Both the position numbers and the translations under genes were made by a program. Below, piece after piece: positions 8,142-17,289 of a stretch of DNA of 64,000 nt. The DNA lies in assembly GCF_900543425.1 (NCBI RefSeq), contig NZ_UQRQ01000016.1:1-64000 (forward strand). The letters are read 5' to 3'. The notes below the pieces were generated by a model. That model was not told where the DNA came from, did not search any database, and worked only from the letters and a program-made list of their open reading frames with translations. The number at the start of each line of letters is the position of its first letter. The first letter of the stretch is position 1. The stretch comes from an uncultured Sanguibacteroides sp. (GTDB lineage Bacteria > Bacteroidota > Bacteroidia > Bacteroidales > Marinifilaceae).

Positions 8142-9971
8142 TTACTTCTTATAAAATTCATTTGTGGCAAAAACATCTTCCTCTTTCATGGTATACCGGG
8201 CATCCTCCAGCTCCGCGTAATTGACATAAAGCTGATTCAGATCGAGCATCTTGCCGAAAATCTCTTTCTGCCTCCAAAGCGGTAAAGCCTTAAAAGCTTC
8301 CTCCCGGCTAACTTTTTCTCGAAATTCTTTTATCTTCAGGTTATAATCCAGGAAATAATGCTCGCACATCTGCTCAAAAAAAGCCAGTAATTCATCATAA
8401 CTTTTACATGCATTGATTATTTCAATGGCTCGTTGGTTATTTCTGGCTAACTCCAAATAGACGTATTCCGTATTTTTCAAGCGAGCTTTGATCTTCTCTT
8501 GCGTCTCTTCCAGTTGTTCCACGGCAATATACCGACGGTTAAGATAGTTGGCCACGTAAGCCGTCGTTGCACTTCCGGCAAAGAAATCAAGGATAATATC
8601 CTCTTCGTTCGTGGTCATTTTAACCAATCGTTCCATCAACTTATAGGGCTTTTCCGTGAGGTATCCCGTTCTCTTCTCTCCGTCCACTCTTATCCGGGCC
8701 GCTACAGCCACCTTCAGCCAATCGGCATCGGGATTCGATTTATATTCGGCAAATATCCGTTTCATCTCGTCCACGAAATCCTCCTCCGTATGGAACAACT
8801 CCCACCAATCTTCCGGAATCTTTCCTTTCTCCGTGTATCCCTCGCTCACATCACTACTCATCTCTCCGTTAAATCCTCCCACGTGTACCTCGGACTTCAT
8901 CCTTACCTCATCCCCGTTAAAAAGCCAGTTGCTGGTTTTACTATACCATAATATATTATCATGTTTCCGATTCAATTGTTTCATTTTGGGTGAACCCGGG
9001 CCATTATAACACCAGATGATTTCATTCCGGAAATTCTCCCTCCCGAAAACTTCATCCATCAATACCTTCATGTAATGTACCTCATTCCAATCCAGTTGAA
9101 CCAAGATGCTTCCGTCGTCGGCCAACAACTCTTTAGCGACCTCCAGTCGGTTACGCATAAAAGCGAGCCAAGTCGAATGATTAAAATTATCATTGTAATT
9201 AAAACTGTCGTTACCTGTATTATAGGGAGGATCGATATAAATCAATCTGATTTTTCCCCGGAATCGTTCCTTTAAACTATACAATGCCAACAGATTATTT
9301 CCTTTTATAATCAGGTTGTCCTTTATCACCCCCTCTTTATCGTATTGAAATCCGGCAAATTTTTTCTCTCCGTTTCCGGTATTGCATCTTACGTTTTCAA
9401 AAGCCTTGGGTTCCAGCAAACGGTCTATCTCCTCACTACCTATAATTGCGTTGAAGAAAACCTCCTTCCTCTTCGCCTTTTTCTCTATATAATCGGATGT
9501 TCCGGCATCCGCTTCAAAATAGATATCCACGCCCTCCTCCGTACTTTGTCCCCCTCCAAGCACGCAATCCTTAAACGGGAAATAGAGAACCACATCACCG
9601 TAATCTTTCAACAACCTACCTTTCCCCGCCGCAAGCCCTATCCTATTCTCGAACTTCGTATAACTATGGTCGATCATATCCTGTTCCAAGAAAAAAACGA
9701 AATCTCTCTGTTTAAACACGTAAATATCACCACTCCGAATAAAAAAACGGTTTCTGCATCTTTCGTTCCCCAATAGGGAAGAGATCAGCCATTCTTCCTG
9801 TTCGTTCACCGCCCTTTTAAGTGAATTCATATCCACCTCCCCGCTATCCGTCAGACATTTGTTTTCTGTTTTTAACAGATCAAAAACCACTTCCTTAAGA
9901 TCGACCAATTTCTCCATTCCGTTACGCGTATTATGATTTACTTTCATTTCCACAACTATTCCCGCATCCAC
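8142..9971 (-). CDS. Type III DNA methyltransferase, Mod subunit
   Basis: Adenine-N6 DNA methyltransferase that gives a type III system its recognition specificity. The 609 residues carry catalytic motif IV DPPY (247-250, within IDPPYNTGNDSFNYND) ahead of the AdoMet-binding motif I DFFAGSAT (463-470). That order defines the beta class, as expected for Mod. The region between them (about 320-430) would hold the target recognition domain. There is no homopolymer or tandem repeat tract of the kind that causes phase variation in some mod genes. Translation may start at M1 or at MKVNHN, nine codons later. A -7 box lies about 60 bases upstream, and res follows by three bases. Confidence 0.95.
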   Translation of the reverse strand: MDAGIVVEMKVNHNTRNGMEKLVDLKEVVFDLLKTENKCLTDSGEVDMNSLKRAVNEQEEWLISSLLGNERCRNRFFIRSGDIYVFKQRDFVFFLEQDMIDHSYTKFENRIGLAAGKGRLLKDYGDVVLYFPFKDCVLGGGQSTEEGVDIYFEADAGTSDYIEKKAKRKEVFFNAIIGSEEIDRLLEPKAFENVRCNTGNGEKKFAGFQYDKEGVIKDNLIIKGNNLLALYSLKERFRGKIRLIYIDPPYNTGNDSFNYNDNFNHSTWLAFMRNRLEVAKELLADDGSILVQLDWNEVHYMKVLMDEVFGRENFRNEIIWCYNGPGSPKMKQLNRKHDNILWYSKTSNWLFNGDEVRMKSEVHVGGFNGEMSSDVSEGYTEKGKIPEDWWELFHTEEDFVDEMKRIFAEYKSNPDADWLKVAVAARIRVDGEKRTGYLTEKPYKLMERLVKMTTNEEDIILDFFAGSATTAYVANYLNRRYIAVEQLEETQEKIKARLKNTEYVYLELARNNQRAIEIINACKSYDELLAFFEQMCEHYFLDYNLKIKEFREKVSREEAFKALPLWRQKEIFGKMLDLNQLYVNYAELEDARYTMKEEDVFATNEFYKK

Positions 9972-10028
9972 CTATATTTTTCATTATCAACCGGATTAGA
10001 CGATTTCAAATTCGACATTATCCTTTTA

Positions 10029-10036
10029 CAAATATA
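10029..10036 (-). promoter_or_regulatory. -7 box for the type III R-M operon
   Basis: Read on the minus strand this is TATATTTG, matching TAnnTTTG, and it gives a leader of roughly 50 bases before mod. A second match, TACTTTTG, lies at 10103-10110. The spacer 9972-10152 holds no other feature. Confidence 0.55.
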
Positions 10037-10152
10037 AAGAAGATATGGCGACATAAAGAAAAAGAGGGAAATAATTTCCTCTGCTCTTTCTCTTTACTTC
10101 GACAAAAGTAAACTTTACGTTTTAAATTCAAAAACGTAATGTATTCCTACCC

Positions 10153-11739
10153 TCACAACTCTATCGTATAATCTATACCGATTTCTTCGATAAAAGAGGT
10201 ATCGTGCGATATCAGCAACACGGTTCCCCGGAAATCCTTTACGGTAGCAGTAAGAATTTCAACATTCTGAATATCGATATTATTGGTCGGCTCATCCAGC
10301 ATAAAAATATCCGGCGTATCGGCACGAACCATCAGGCAACAAAGAGCCAACTTCATCTTCTCTCCTCCGCTCAGCTTTGTACAGCTCTTGTCCCAAGTGG
10401 ACAAGGGAAACAAGAAACGATTTAAGATCATTTTGATTTCGTGCTCCTGTCGTACGGCAGTAAACTGTCGTACCTGTTCGAATACGGACAGATCATCCCT
10501 GATGATTGAATACTCCTGATCCAGATAAACGTATTGAAAATCCGCAATCGTCAATACTCCTTCGGAAGGAGGTATTTCTCCGGTCATCAATCGTAGCAGA
10601 GTTGTCTTTCCTGAACCGTTTCTTCCCCGAATGAGTACCCGGTCCCCGCTCTTTATCAAAAAATCCAGGTTTCTTTTCCATAAGGGTGAAGAGGAATAAC
10701 TAAAATTAATCTGTCGGGCGGTAATCAAAGTCTTTCCCGCATGCAAGGAAGAGTTATTGAAATCCACCTTCATGGATTTTATATCCGGCAGATCGGCACG
10801 AATATCCGTCAATTTTTCAGCTATATTCCTTTGTTTCTCTTCATGAACACCTTTCATAGCCGACGTACTCTTTTCCGCCCTGTCCCTCAAAGTATTCATA
10901 GCCATACGGCTTACCCTTTTTTTAGCACTTCTTCTTTCTCCGCGGGCATCCAATTTCTGTTTCCGTTCGGCCGTCTCCTGGGCCACCTTGTGCGCCTGGC
11001 GCAACTCTTTCTCTTTCTCGTCCAATTGAGAATACAGCGCATGGACACGAACGTCCTTCTGTGCTTTATAAATATCATAATTTCCGTTATAGAAAGTCAC
11101 CCCTTTTTTATCCAATTCATAGATCGACGACAATAGGTTCAATAACACTCTGTCATGACTTATCACGACAATTGTCGCCTTCGAGTTCCGGATAAATTCA
11201 TACAGCCGTTCACGGCATTCGCAATCCAGGTGGTTGGTAGGTTCATCCAATAAAATAATCTCAGGCAAATGCAGATGAATTCCCGCGAGTAAAACCCGGG
11301 TCTTTTCTCCTCCGCTAAGACTTGCCAGCGGCCGGAAAAGCGAGATTCCCGACAAACCCCAATCCGCTAAGGCGGTTAATGCCCGTTCTTCAATATCCCA
11401 ATCCTCCCCGAGCTCTGTAAAATTTTCTTCCGAGACATTCCCTTCCGTGATAGCTTGCAAAGCCGTTAATTTTTTGTCGATCCGAAGAGCCTCTGCTACC
11501 GTTAAATGATCGTATTGTCCGAAATGTTGCGGTACATAATAAGGAGTCTCTTCACAGATGATTTCTCCGGACGAAGCAATCAATTCACCGCTGATTATCC
11601 GCATCAAAGTCGATTTTCCGGTTCCGTTATTCCCGATCAAAGCTACTTTCTGACCTCTCTTTACGGAAAAAGAAAGAGCTTGAAAAAGCGTCTCTTTGTC
11701 GACATGATTATAAGTAAGTCGCCGTACAACTATGCTCAT
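10153..11739 (-). CDS. ABC-F family ATPase
   Basis: Soluble protein of 528 residues with two ABC ATPase domains and no membrane segments, the hallmark of ABC-F proteins that bind the ribosomal E site. Domain 1 shows Walker A GNNGTGKST (36-44), signature LSGGE (141-145) and Walker B LLDEPTNHLD (163-172). Domain 2 has GRNGSGKTT, LSGGEKMKL and MLDEPTNNID. Between them is a basic, helical linker (about residues 235-310) rich in Lys/Arg/Glu. Members act as translation factors (EttA-like) or as antibiotic-resistance ribosomal protection proteins; sequence alone does not decide which. It appears monocistronic and ends 181 bases before the start of mod, on the same strand. Confidence 0.93.
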   Translation of the reverse strand: MSIVVRRLTYNHVDKETLFQALSFSVKRGQKVALIGNNGTGKSTLMRIISGELIASSGEIICEETPYYVPQHFGQYDHLTVAEALRIDKKLTALQAITEGNVSEENFTELGEDWDIEERALTALADWGLSGISLFRPLASLSGGEKTRVLLAGIHLHLPEIILLDEPTNHLDCECRERLYEFIRNSKATIVVISHDRVLLNLLSSIYELDKKGVTFYNGNYDIYKAQKDVRVHALYSQLDEKEKELRQAHKVAQETAERKQKLDARGERRSAKKRVSRMAMNTLRDRAEKSTSAMKGVHEEKQRNIAEKLTDIRADLPDIKSMKVDFNNSSLHAGKTLITARQINFSYSSSPLWKRNLDFLIKSGDRVLIRGRNGSGKTTLLRLMTGEIPPSEGVLTIADFQYVYLDQEYSIIRDDLSVFEQVRQFTAVRQEHEIKMILNRFLFPLSTWDKSCTKLSGGEKMKLALCCLMVRADTPDIFMLDEPTNNIDIQNVEILTATVKDFRGTVLLISHDTSFIEEIGIDYTIEL

Positions 11740-12207
11740 TGTTTTTCACAATTACCGATTAATACTCAAATAGATGAAATCACGGGGTAAGAGTAATAGA
11801 AAAAATCATATTCACGAATAATCCCATCCGGTTATTCATTAAAACCGTTCATTGACGATGGGTACAACCCCGATTTGAAAAGAAATAATTAAATCTTCAT
11901 TGGAGTAATGATGTAGTTCGTGACAAAAATAATAAAATCTCCGTTAACTTCAAAAATCAGTAAAACAAGATGAATCTCTCCGATCCGTATTCCCTGTTTT
12001 CCTTTTCACATCACAACTCTTTGTAATTCAAAATAAATATTACATTCCCCTCATCCTGATAATATTAGATACAAATTAGAGCAAATATTTCAAAGTCAGA
12101 TAAATATATTAATAAAATATTAAAAACGACAAATCGTTATTTTTTTTTAATTTAATATTCTAATTTTAAAAACAAATTTCCAAAGTACAATACCTAAAAC
12201 CTGACTT
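11740..12207. other. AT-rich divergent intergenic region
   Basis: This 468-base gap separates the divergent ABC-F and MutS-like genes. It becomes very AT-rich toward the MutS start (about 12060-12190). One -7 box for the minus strand (TATTTTTG, 11924-11931) could serve the ABC-F gene with a long leader of about 180 bases, which might leave room for attenuation. I see no gene, riboswitch or clear terminator. Confidence 0.5.
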
Positions 12208-14889
12208 ATGACTTTTTATACAGATAACCAAACCTTAAGCGATCTGAGTATATTCGGAAAAAACAAGAAAAGCAGTATATACGGTCTATTCAACAAAACC
12301 TGTACAAATGCGGGAGCCAGATTACTGGAGAGTATATTCAGACAACCGATATCGGATCTGGAAGAAATCCAAAAACGCCTTGCCATAATACGTTATTTTC
12401 ATGATAAAAAAAGTAATTTTCCTTTTATGGGTAGTTTAATCGATAACGTGGAAAATTATTTGGGGGAACAAAGCGAAAAAAGTAGAATAGACCCGAATAG
12501 TACGAACATACGGGGAAATTTAAAACGAAGATCCGGTATGGATTTGGATTACAAGAGAAACCAGGAAGGAATCATGCTGACAATCAGATTGATTAATTCC
12601 GTCCGGGACTTCGTATCAGAAGAAGGAGATTCAATAAAAGAAACTCCTTTAAAAGCGATGTGGGAAGAGATGCGAGAAATTGTCAATGACGAACGCCTGG
12701 ATTGGACTCTAAAAGAAAACGGACAAAAGACATTCGATTATGAAAAAACAGCCGCATGCGATACCATATTTCGTTTCAGGGCCCGGGATATACTATCCCG
12801 GTTAATGACTCATCTTTCCATCCTCGATGTCTACATCGCTGTCGCCCAAACCGCCATTGCACGACACTTTACTTTTCCCGTTCCCCTGCCTGAACAGGAG
12901 AACCTGATAAATATAAAAGGACTTTATCATCCTTTCGTGGAAAATGCCGTAACGAACGACCTGGTCATTGACCCGTCCAAACAGATCATCTTTTTAACCG
13001 GAGCTAATATGGCCGGAAAATCTACTTTTATGAAAGCCTTCGGTGTTATCCTATACTTGGCACATATGGGATTTCCGGTACCTGCCCAATCCATGGAATT
13101 TTCTCTCCGGGGAGGACTATATACCACCATTAACCTTCCCGACCAATTAAAACGAGGATACAGCCATTTTTACACGGAGGTTCAACGGGTAAAGAAGGTC
13201 GCCGAACTCTTAGACCGTCAGCGCAATTTAGTTATTATTTTCGATGAACTATTCCGGGGAACAAACGTGAAAGACGCCTATGACGGCACTTATGCCGTAA
13301 CGGAAGCTTTTGCCAAGTACAAAAAAGCGATATTCATGATATCCACCCATATCACGGAATCCGGAGTTGCGTTAAAGGATCATCATAAAAACATCATTTT
13401 TACCTATTTTTCCACCTTAATGGACGGAGAAAAACCGGTCTTTCCGCATACCCTGCAACAGGGTATCACGGAAGATCGATTCGGGATGAGAATCATCAAC
13501 AACGAACAGATCATAGAGACCATTCAAGGCAAGGTAAAGGTTCCTCCTTTTCCACAGGAAGAGGGACGTTTCTTTGTCGATAAACAGACCATAGATGATT
13601 TGGAACTCTTCGGCAAATTCAAAGACGAATCCATTTTTAACACGTTCAACCAAACAACGACCCAAGGAGGTAGCCAGACTCTCGAACTTCTGTTTATGAA
13701 TCCCTCTACCGATGCAAAGGAGATCGAGAAAAGAAGGGAAATCATCCGCTATTTTCAGCGAATCAACAAAAAGCTTCCGGTAGGCAGTTTTATCATGAAG
13801 GAGGTTAGTGCCTATTTAAATGTTCCGATTCCCCGTTTCAAACTTCTCTCCATCTACAGGATCATAAAATGGAGAATCTTAAAATTCTTTATGGACGATG
13901 CCCAATTCGATTTTGTCAAAGACGGTATTCTCTCCTCCGTAAAACTATTCGACTCCCTGAACAACTTTCTGCAAACGCTTGATGACGACACTCCTGTTTA
14001 TCAAGAAGAACGATCCACATTCAGAAAGATTCTGGAGAGTAAAAACATATGCTGGTGGAAAAAGGAAAAGGATAAAAAACGTCTCTCCTATTTTAAAATG
14101 GCCCATTTGGATTACCGATTACGACGAACCGTCTTTATGGAAATGAAAACATTAGTGCGGATGGTTTATGAGATGGATGCTTACATTTCGGTGGCAAACG
14201 TGGCAAACGAAAAACATTTTACTCACGCGGTTCTTCACGAGAAAAAAGAGAATTTTGTCCGAATAGAGGGGCTTTATCACCCTCACATAGAGGCTCCGGT
14301 AGCCAATTCCATCAAAATAGATACGGAACAAAACATATTCTTCCTGACCGGAGCCAACATGGCCGGAAAATCCACCTTTATGAAAGCCTTCGGCATTGCC
14401 ATATACCTGGCCCATTTAGGCTTTCCCGTGCCCGCAAAGGAAATGGAGTTCTCCATCCAGGACGGGATGTATAGCTCCATCAATTTATCCGATAACCTGC
14501 TTGTCGGATACAGCCATTTCTTCTCGGAAGTATTACGGGTAAAAACCGTCGCGGAAGAGTTGAACCGGGGAAAAAGACTCGTGCTGATTATGGACGAACT
14601 ATTCAAAGGAACGAACGTGAAGGACGCCTATGACGCCACGGTTGCCGTATCGAATGCTTTTGCCGAACAAAGGGATAGTCTTTTCCTTATCTCTACTCAT
14701 ATCATTGAAACGGCTTATGAATTAAAAGAGCGTTACCGGAATGTTCAATTCTTCTACTTTCCTACCCGCATAGAGGAATCCCAACCGATCTACCCTTATT
14801 TGTTAGAGGAGGGAATCACCACCGATCGTCACGGTATGCGTATCATCAATAACGAACACATTATAGAGACCATCAACAACAGTCATTAG
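12208..14889 (+). CDS. Tandem-duplicated MutS-like ATPase (single chain, two modules)
   Basis: Protein of 893 residues made of two full copies of a MutS lever/core plus ATPase module, each about 445 residues. Walker A GANMAGKST occurs at 265-273 and again at 715-723; the Walker B acids are at D346-E347 and D796-E797. The spacing is 450 residues in both cases. Each module also has the STHI switch and ends in a GIT-DR-GMRIINNE-IIETI segment. The mismatch-recognition domain I and connector domain II of MutS are absent. MutS proteins work as dimers with composite ATPase sites, so this may be a covalently joined dimer. Its role is unknown; recombination or branched-DNA processing as in MutS2/MSH4-5-like proteins is possible. 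Its stop abuts the convergent YgbA gene. Confidence 0.9.
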   Translation: MTFYTDNQTLSDLSIFGKNKKSSIYGLFNKTCTNAGARLLESIFRQPISDLEEIQKRLAIIRYFHDKKSNFPFMGSLIDNVENYLGEQSEKSRIDPNSTNIRGNLKRRSGMDLDYKRNQEGIMLTIRLINSVRDFVSEEGDSIKETPLKAMWEEMREIVNDERLDWTLKENGQKTFDYEKTAACDTIFRFRARDILSRLMTHLSILDVYIAVAQTAIARHFTFPVPLPEQENLINIKGLYHPFVENAVTNDLVIDPSKQIIFLTGANMAGKSTFMKAFGVILYLAHMGFPVPAQSMEFSLRGGLYTTINLPDQLKRGYSHFYTEVQRVKKVAELLDRQRNLVIIFDELFRGTNVKDAYDGTYAVTEAFAKYKKAIFMISTHITESGVALKDHHKNIIFTYFSTLMDGEKPVFPHTLQQGITEDRFGMRIINNEQIIETIQGKVKVPPFPQEEGRFFVDKQTIDDLELFGKFKDESIFNTFNQTTTQGGSQTLELLFMNPSTDAKEIEKRREIIRYFQRINKKLPVGSFIMKEVSAYLNVPIPRFKLLSIYRIIKWRILKFFMDDAQFDFVKDGILSSVKLFDSLNNFLQTLDDDTPVYQEERSTFRKILESKNICWWKKEKDKKRLSYFKMAHLDYRLRRTVFMEMKTLVRMVYEMDAYISVANVANEKHFTHAVLHEKKENFVRIEGLYHPHIEAPVANSIKIDTEQNIFFLTGANMAGKSTFMKAFGIAIYLAHLGFPVPAKEMEFSIQDGMYSSINLSDNLLVGYSHFFSEVLRVKTVAEELNRGKRLVLIMDELFKGTNVKDAYDATVAVSNAFAEQRDSLFLISTHIIETAYELKERYRNVQFFYFPTRIEESQPIYPYLLEEGITTDRHGMRIINNEHIIETINNSH

Positions 14890-15198
14890 TTAGCTTCGGA
14901 ACAAATGTTCCAAGGTCGCCCGAGGCGAATAAAACAACATACGAGGTCCGGAAAAACGCATCACGTTCCGGACCCGTTCTCTCATTTTCGGGGAATAACA
15001 ATGAACGGAACAACGTTTACAGGATGTTTTGTGTTCTCCGAAAGGACAATGCGACAGTCTCGTCCGGGCATATTCCAATAGCTCCGCACATTCCGGGCAT
15101 AAGGCTTCATTTCCCTCCTTTCTCCTGCAATAGAGACGAATCATTACTTCAATTATCCTTTTTTCCCGTTCGATCCGGGAGATTTTATCCTTACCCAT
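14890..15198 (-). CDS. YgbA-like protein (nitrous oxide-stimulated promoter family)
   Basis: Small Cys-rich protein of 102 residues matching the YgbA/nitrous oxide-stimulated promoter family. It has CPECAELL near residue 34 and, after a short helix, CPFGEHKTSCKRCSVHCYSP, followed by MRERVRNVMRFSGPRMLFYSP. The cysteines suggest metal or Fe-S binding. In enterobacteria ygbA is controlled by the nitric oxide sensor NsrR and helps recovery from nitrosative stress; that it does the same here is inference. It is the last gene of a five-gene operon, eight bases after the PD-(D/E)XK-like gene. Its stop directly abuts that of the MutS-like gene. Confidence 0.85.
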   Translation of the reverse strand: MGKDKISRIEREKRIIEVMIRLYCRRKEGNEALCPECAELLEYARTRLSHCPFGEHKTSCKRCSVHCYSPKMRERVRNVMRFSGPRMLFYSPRATLEHLFRS

Positions 15199-15206
15199 CT
15201 GCTCCC

Positions 15207-15794
15207 TTACAATAAACCGTTATTTATCGCTAACCTGCCTGCTAACAGGCTCATATCATTCAGCTCTTCGATTGTCACATCCCATTTCGCGTAATGAACC
15301 GGCTTGCCTCTCAAAATCGTTCCCGGTTTCCTGAAAACGGCTTTTTCCAAAAAATCTTTTTTGGTCATCCAACCCACCAGCATCAGGATTCTTGTGGAAT
15401 TACGGGTATACAATTTGGAAAACACATAGATATCCGCTGTCCTGCTGATCTGTTCGTCCGTAACCTCACATCTCCAATCGTTCTGAGGCAAATAAAACAC
15501 TTCCTGCGTCTTCACGTCGATTATCTCCTTGTCGATACCGAGAAAATCCCCGTGATCGGGAGCATTACCGATCTCTTCTCCCAAATAGGTCACCGGGAGA
15601 TCTTTTATCCGGCACCACTCGTTAAATGCAAATTCTCCGACATACCCGATGGCTATTTTCTCTATCCGCTGCGGAATGCCCAACCTGAGATCCCGCTTAT
15701 ATTCGGATTTGATACGTATGCAGGCTCGACGATTCGCCTCTTCCCAACATTCGGAAGAACAGTGCCATTCAAATGCCTTTTTTACCGAAGCCAT
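15207..15794 (-). CDS. Putative PD-(D/E)XK nuclease-like protein
   Basis: Protein of 195 residues that I do not recognise as a named family. It has the motif order of PD-(D/E)XK nucleases: a helix with GEFAFNEW (about 52-59), then DHGDF (about 80-84) and IDVKTQ (about 91-96), the last resembling the strand that carries the D-x-K catalytic pair. The rest (FSKLYTRNSTRILMLVGWMTKKDF) looks like the strand-helix tail of the same fold. Its neighbours are an AlkZ-like DNA glycosylase 18 bases upstream and a YgbA-like protein downstream. A DNA-damage role fits but is inferred. Confidence 0.6.
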   Translation of the reverse strand: MASVKKAFEWHCSSECWEEANRRACIRIKSEYKRDLRLGIPQRIEKIAIGYVGEFAFNEWCRIKDLPVTYLGEEIGNAPDHGDFLGIDKEIIDVKTQEVFYLPQNDWRCEVTDEQISRTADIYVFSKLYTRNSTRILMLVGWMTKKDFLEKAVFRKPGTILRGKPVHYAKWDVTIEELNDMSLLAGRLAINNGLL

Positions 15795-15812
15795 AGTTAT
15801 CGATTTTTACCG

Positions 15813-16862
15813 TTATGACATAATAAAATTTCTATATCTTTCTTCCGCTGCCTCTATCAATTTTTGATCCAAAGCCACAGATTCAAAGAAAGAAGTTTCA
15901 ACGGACATTCGCCCCTTCCTGATTTTCTTGCTCCAATTTCCGATAATCTTTCCATTATATAAAATAACCGGATAAAACGTTCCCCATCTGTTAAAGGCCT
16001 TAGGATAATGTTTCCGGTCCATAACCGCTTCTCTCTCCTTATAGCTGATCAAATATTCATCATACGCGGGTAAAAAATGCAATACGTTTCTGACAGCAGG
16101 CTTTTTACTACAGGAGTTATGTACGTACAAATCACAGGATGCGAAACGCTCCGGAATCAATTCTCCCTTAATCAAGTCCATCGCTTTCCGGGCATCGGTA
16201 ACGGACAATCCGGACCACCACACAAAATCCTGCAAAGCGGCAGGAGAATGACTTCTGAAATAACTTACGGCCAACCGGGCCAAAGCCTCTTCCCGGTGCA
16301 ACTCCCTGACGGGCGATACCCGTTCCTCCAACAAGGCATAAGTCACTTTTTTCCCGTCATCGACACCGCTGCAAACAATCCCATCCGCTTCCGCCTGCGC
16401 CAGACAATAACGAATCCGGACAGGATCTATCTCAAAACCGATCTTTGCCAACTCTGTTCCGATCTCCTCTTTTGTCAGGCTCTTGTTTCCTTCCAGCACC
16501 TTTTCGAACAAATCGTTACATCGGAGATACAAATCTTTCGTTATACCTAAATTTTTACCCTTCACGAACGAATCATTAGCGGATTTCACCCGCGAAGCCG
16601 AGAGTTTCAACATCCAGCGAATATCTTCCGCGGCCACGAAATGCCACGTGGGACGCATCACATGGGTACGCAATATCTCTCCCCGTCTTAATGCCTCCTC
16701 CACGGTTTGCAGCGTTGCAGATTTTACCCGGAGACCGACAGCCCACTTGGCCATCTGGTAATCCTGGGCCTGCATGGCTCCCATCCAGCGAATAAGCTCC
16801 CCGGGGCTATCAAAAACAGTCTCCGACAACTGCTGGCTATGTACGCGAATGTCTGCGATCAT
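15813..16862 (-). CDS. AlkZ/YcaQ-like winged-helix DNA glycosylase (HTH_42)
   Basis: Winged-helix protein of the HTH_42 superfamily, to which the interstrand-crosslink DNA glycosylases AlkZ and YcaQ belong. Near the N-terminus it has MQAQDY, matching the catalytic Q-x-Q motif of AlkZ-type members, and then LRTHVMRPTWHFV, the family's second signature. A reading frame extends 36 bases further upstream, but ATG 16862 is preferred because it overlaps the stop of the preceding thioesterase as ATGA, a typical translational coupling. The protein is then 349 residues. It would remove bulky or crosslinking alkyl adducts. The exact substrate is unknown. Confidence 0.85.
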   Translation of the reverse strand: MIADIRVHSQQLSETVFDSPGELIRWMGAMQAQDYQMAKWAVGLRVKSATLQTVEEALRRGEILRTHVMRPTWHFVAAEDIRWMLKLSASRVKSANDSFVKGKNLGITKDLYLRCNDLFEKVLEGNKSLTKEEIGTELAKIGFEIDPVRIRYCLAQAEADGIVCSGVDDGKKVTYALLEERVSPVRELHREEALARLAVSYFRSHSPAALQDFVWWSGLSVTDARKAMDLIKGELIPERFASCDLYVHNSCSKKPAVRNVLHFLPAYDEYLISYKEREAVMDRKHYPKAFNRWGTFYPVILYNGKIIGNWSKKIRKGRMSVETSFFESVALDQKLIEAAEERYRNFIMS

Positions 16863-17278
16863 GATGACTTGGGGAGAATGACGTTTGTAATCCGACACAC
16901 GGAAGCCAGGTTCCCGAATTCATCCGTCACGTTGACACCCACCACATGAGTACGCTGTCCCTTATGTATAAATTCGGCCCGACCGATGACATAGTTTCCC
17001 TGAGCTTTTCGAATATGATTACCGTTGATCTCTATACCAAACACATGAAAGCCCTCCCGGGGAACCGAAATATAAGTAATACCGCTACCTACCGTCTCTA
17101 CTAAAGCCATTATAGCTCCACCATGCAACAAATTCCCCGGACGCATCGTTCGTTTGTCTATAGGCATCCGGGCTTCTAACCAGTTTTCCCCTATTCCCGT
17201 AAACTCTATTCCCAGGTGTTCCACCAGAGTTTCCCGGCACTCCCGGTTCATCTGTTCCAATATCTCCTTAATTCCCAT
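16859..17278 (-). CDS. PaaI/MenI-type hotdog thioesterase
   Basis: Acyl-CoA thioesterase of 139 residues with a single hotdog domain. The diagnostic segment RPGNLLHGGAIMALVETVGS (about 46-65) contains the HGG loop and the catalytic Glu of the PaaI/YdiI/MenI group. MenI hydrolyses DHNA-CoA in menaquinone synthesis, which would suit an anaerobic Bacteroidales, but the substrate cannot be fixed from sequence and no men genes are nearby. It starts 11 bases after the DUF4491 gene and overlaps the AlkZ-like gene by four bases, so it belongs to the same operon. Confidence 0.88.
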   Translation of the reverse strand: MGIKEILEQMNRECRETLVEHLGIEFTGIGENWLEARMPIDKRTMRPGNLLHGGAIMALVETVGSGITYISVPREGFHVFGIEINGNHIRKAQGNYVIGRAEFIHKGQRTHVVGVNVTDEFGNLASVCRITNVILPKSS

Positions 17279-17289
17279 CTTTGTTCAAT

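Noticed and set aside
15294..15818. Open frame of 174 codons on the plus strand
   Set aside because: It is fully antisense to the PD-(D/E)XK-like gene, which fits the operon by spacing. The antisense product shows no recognisable feature.
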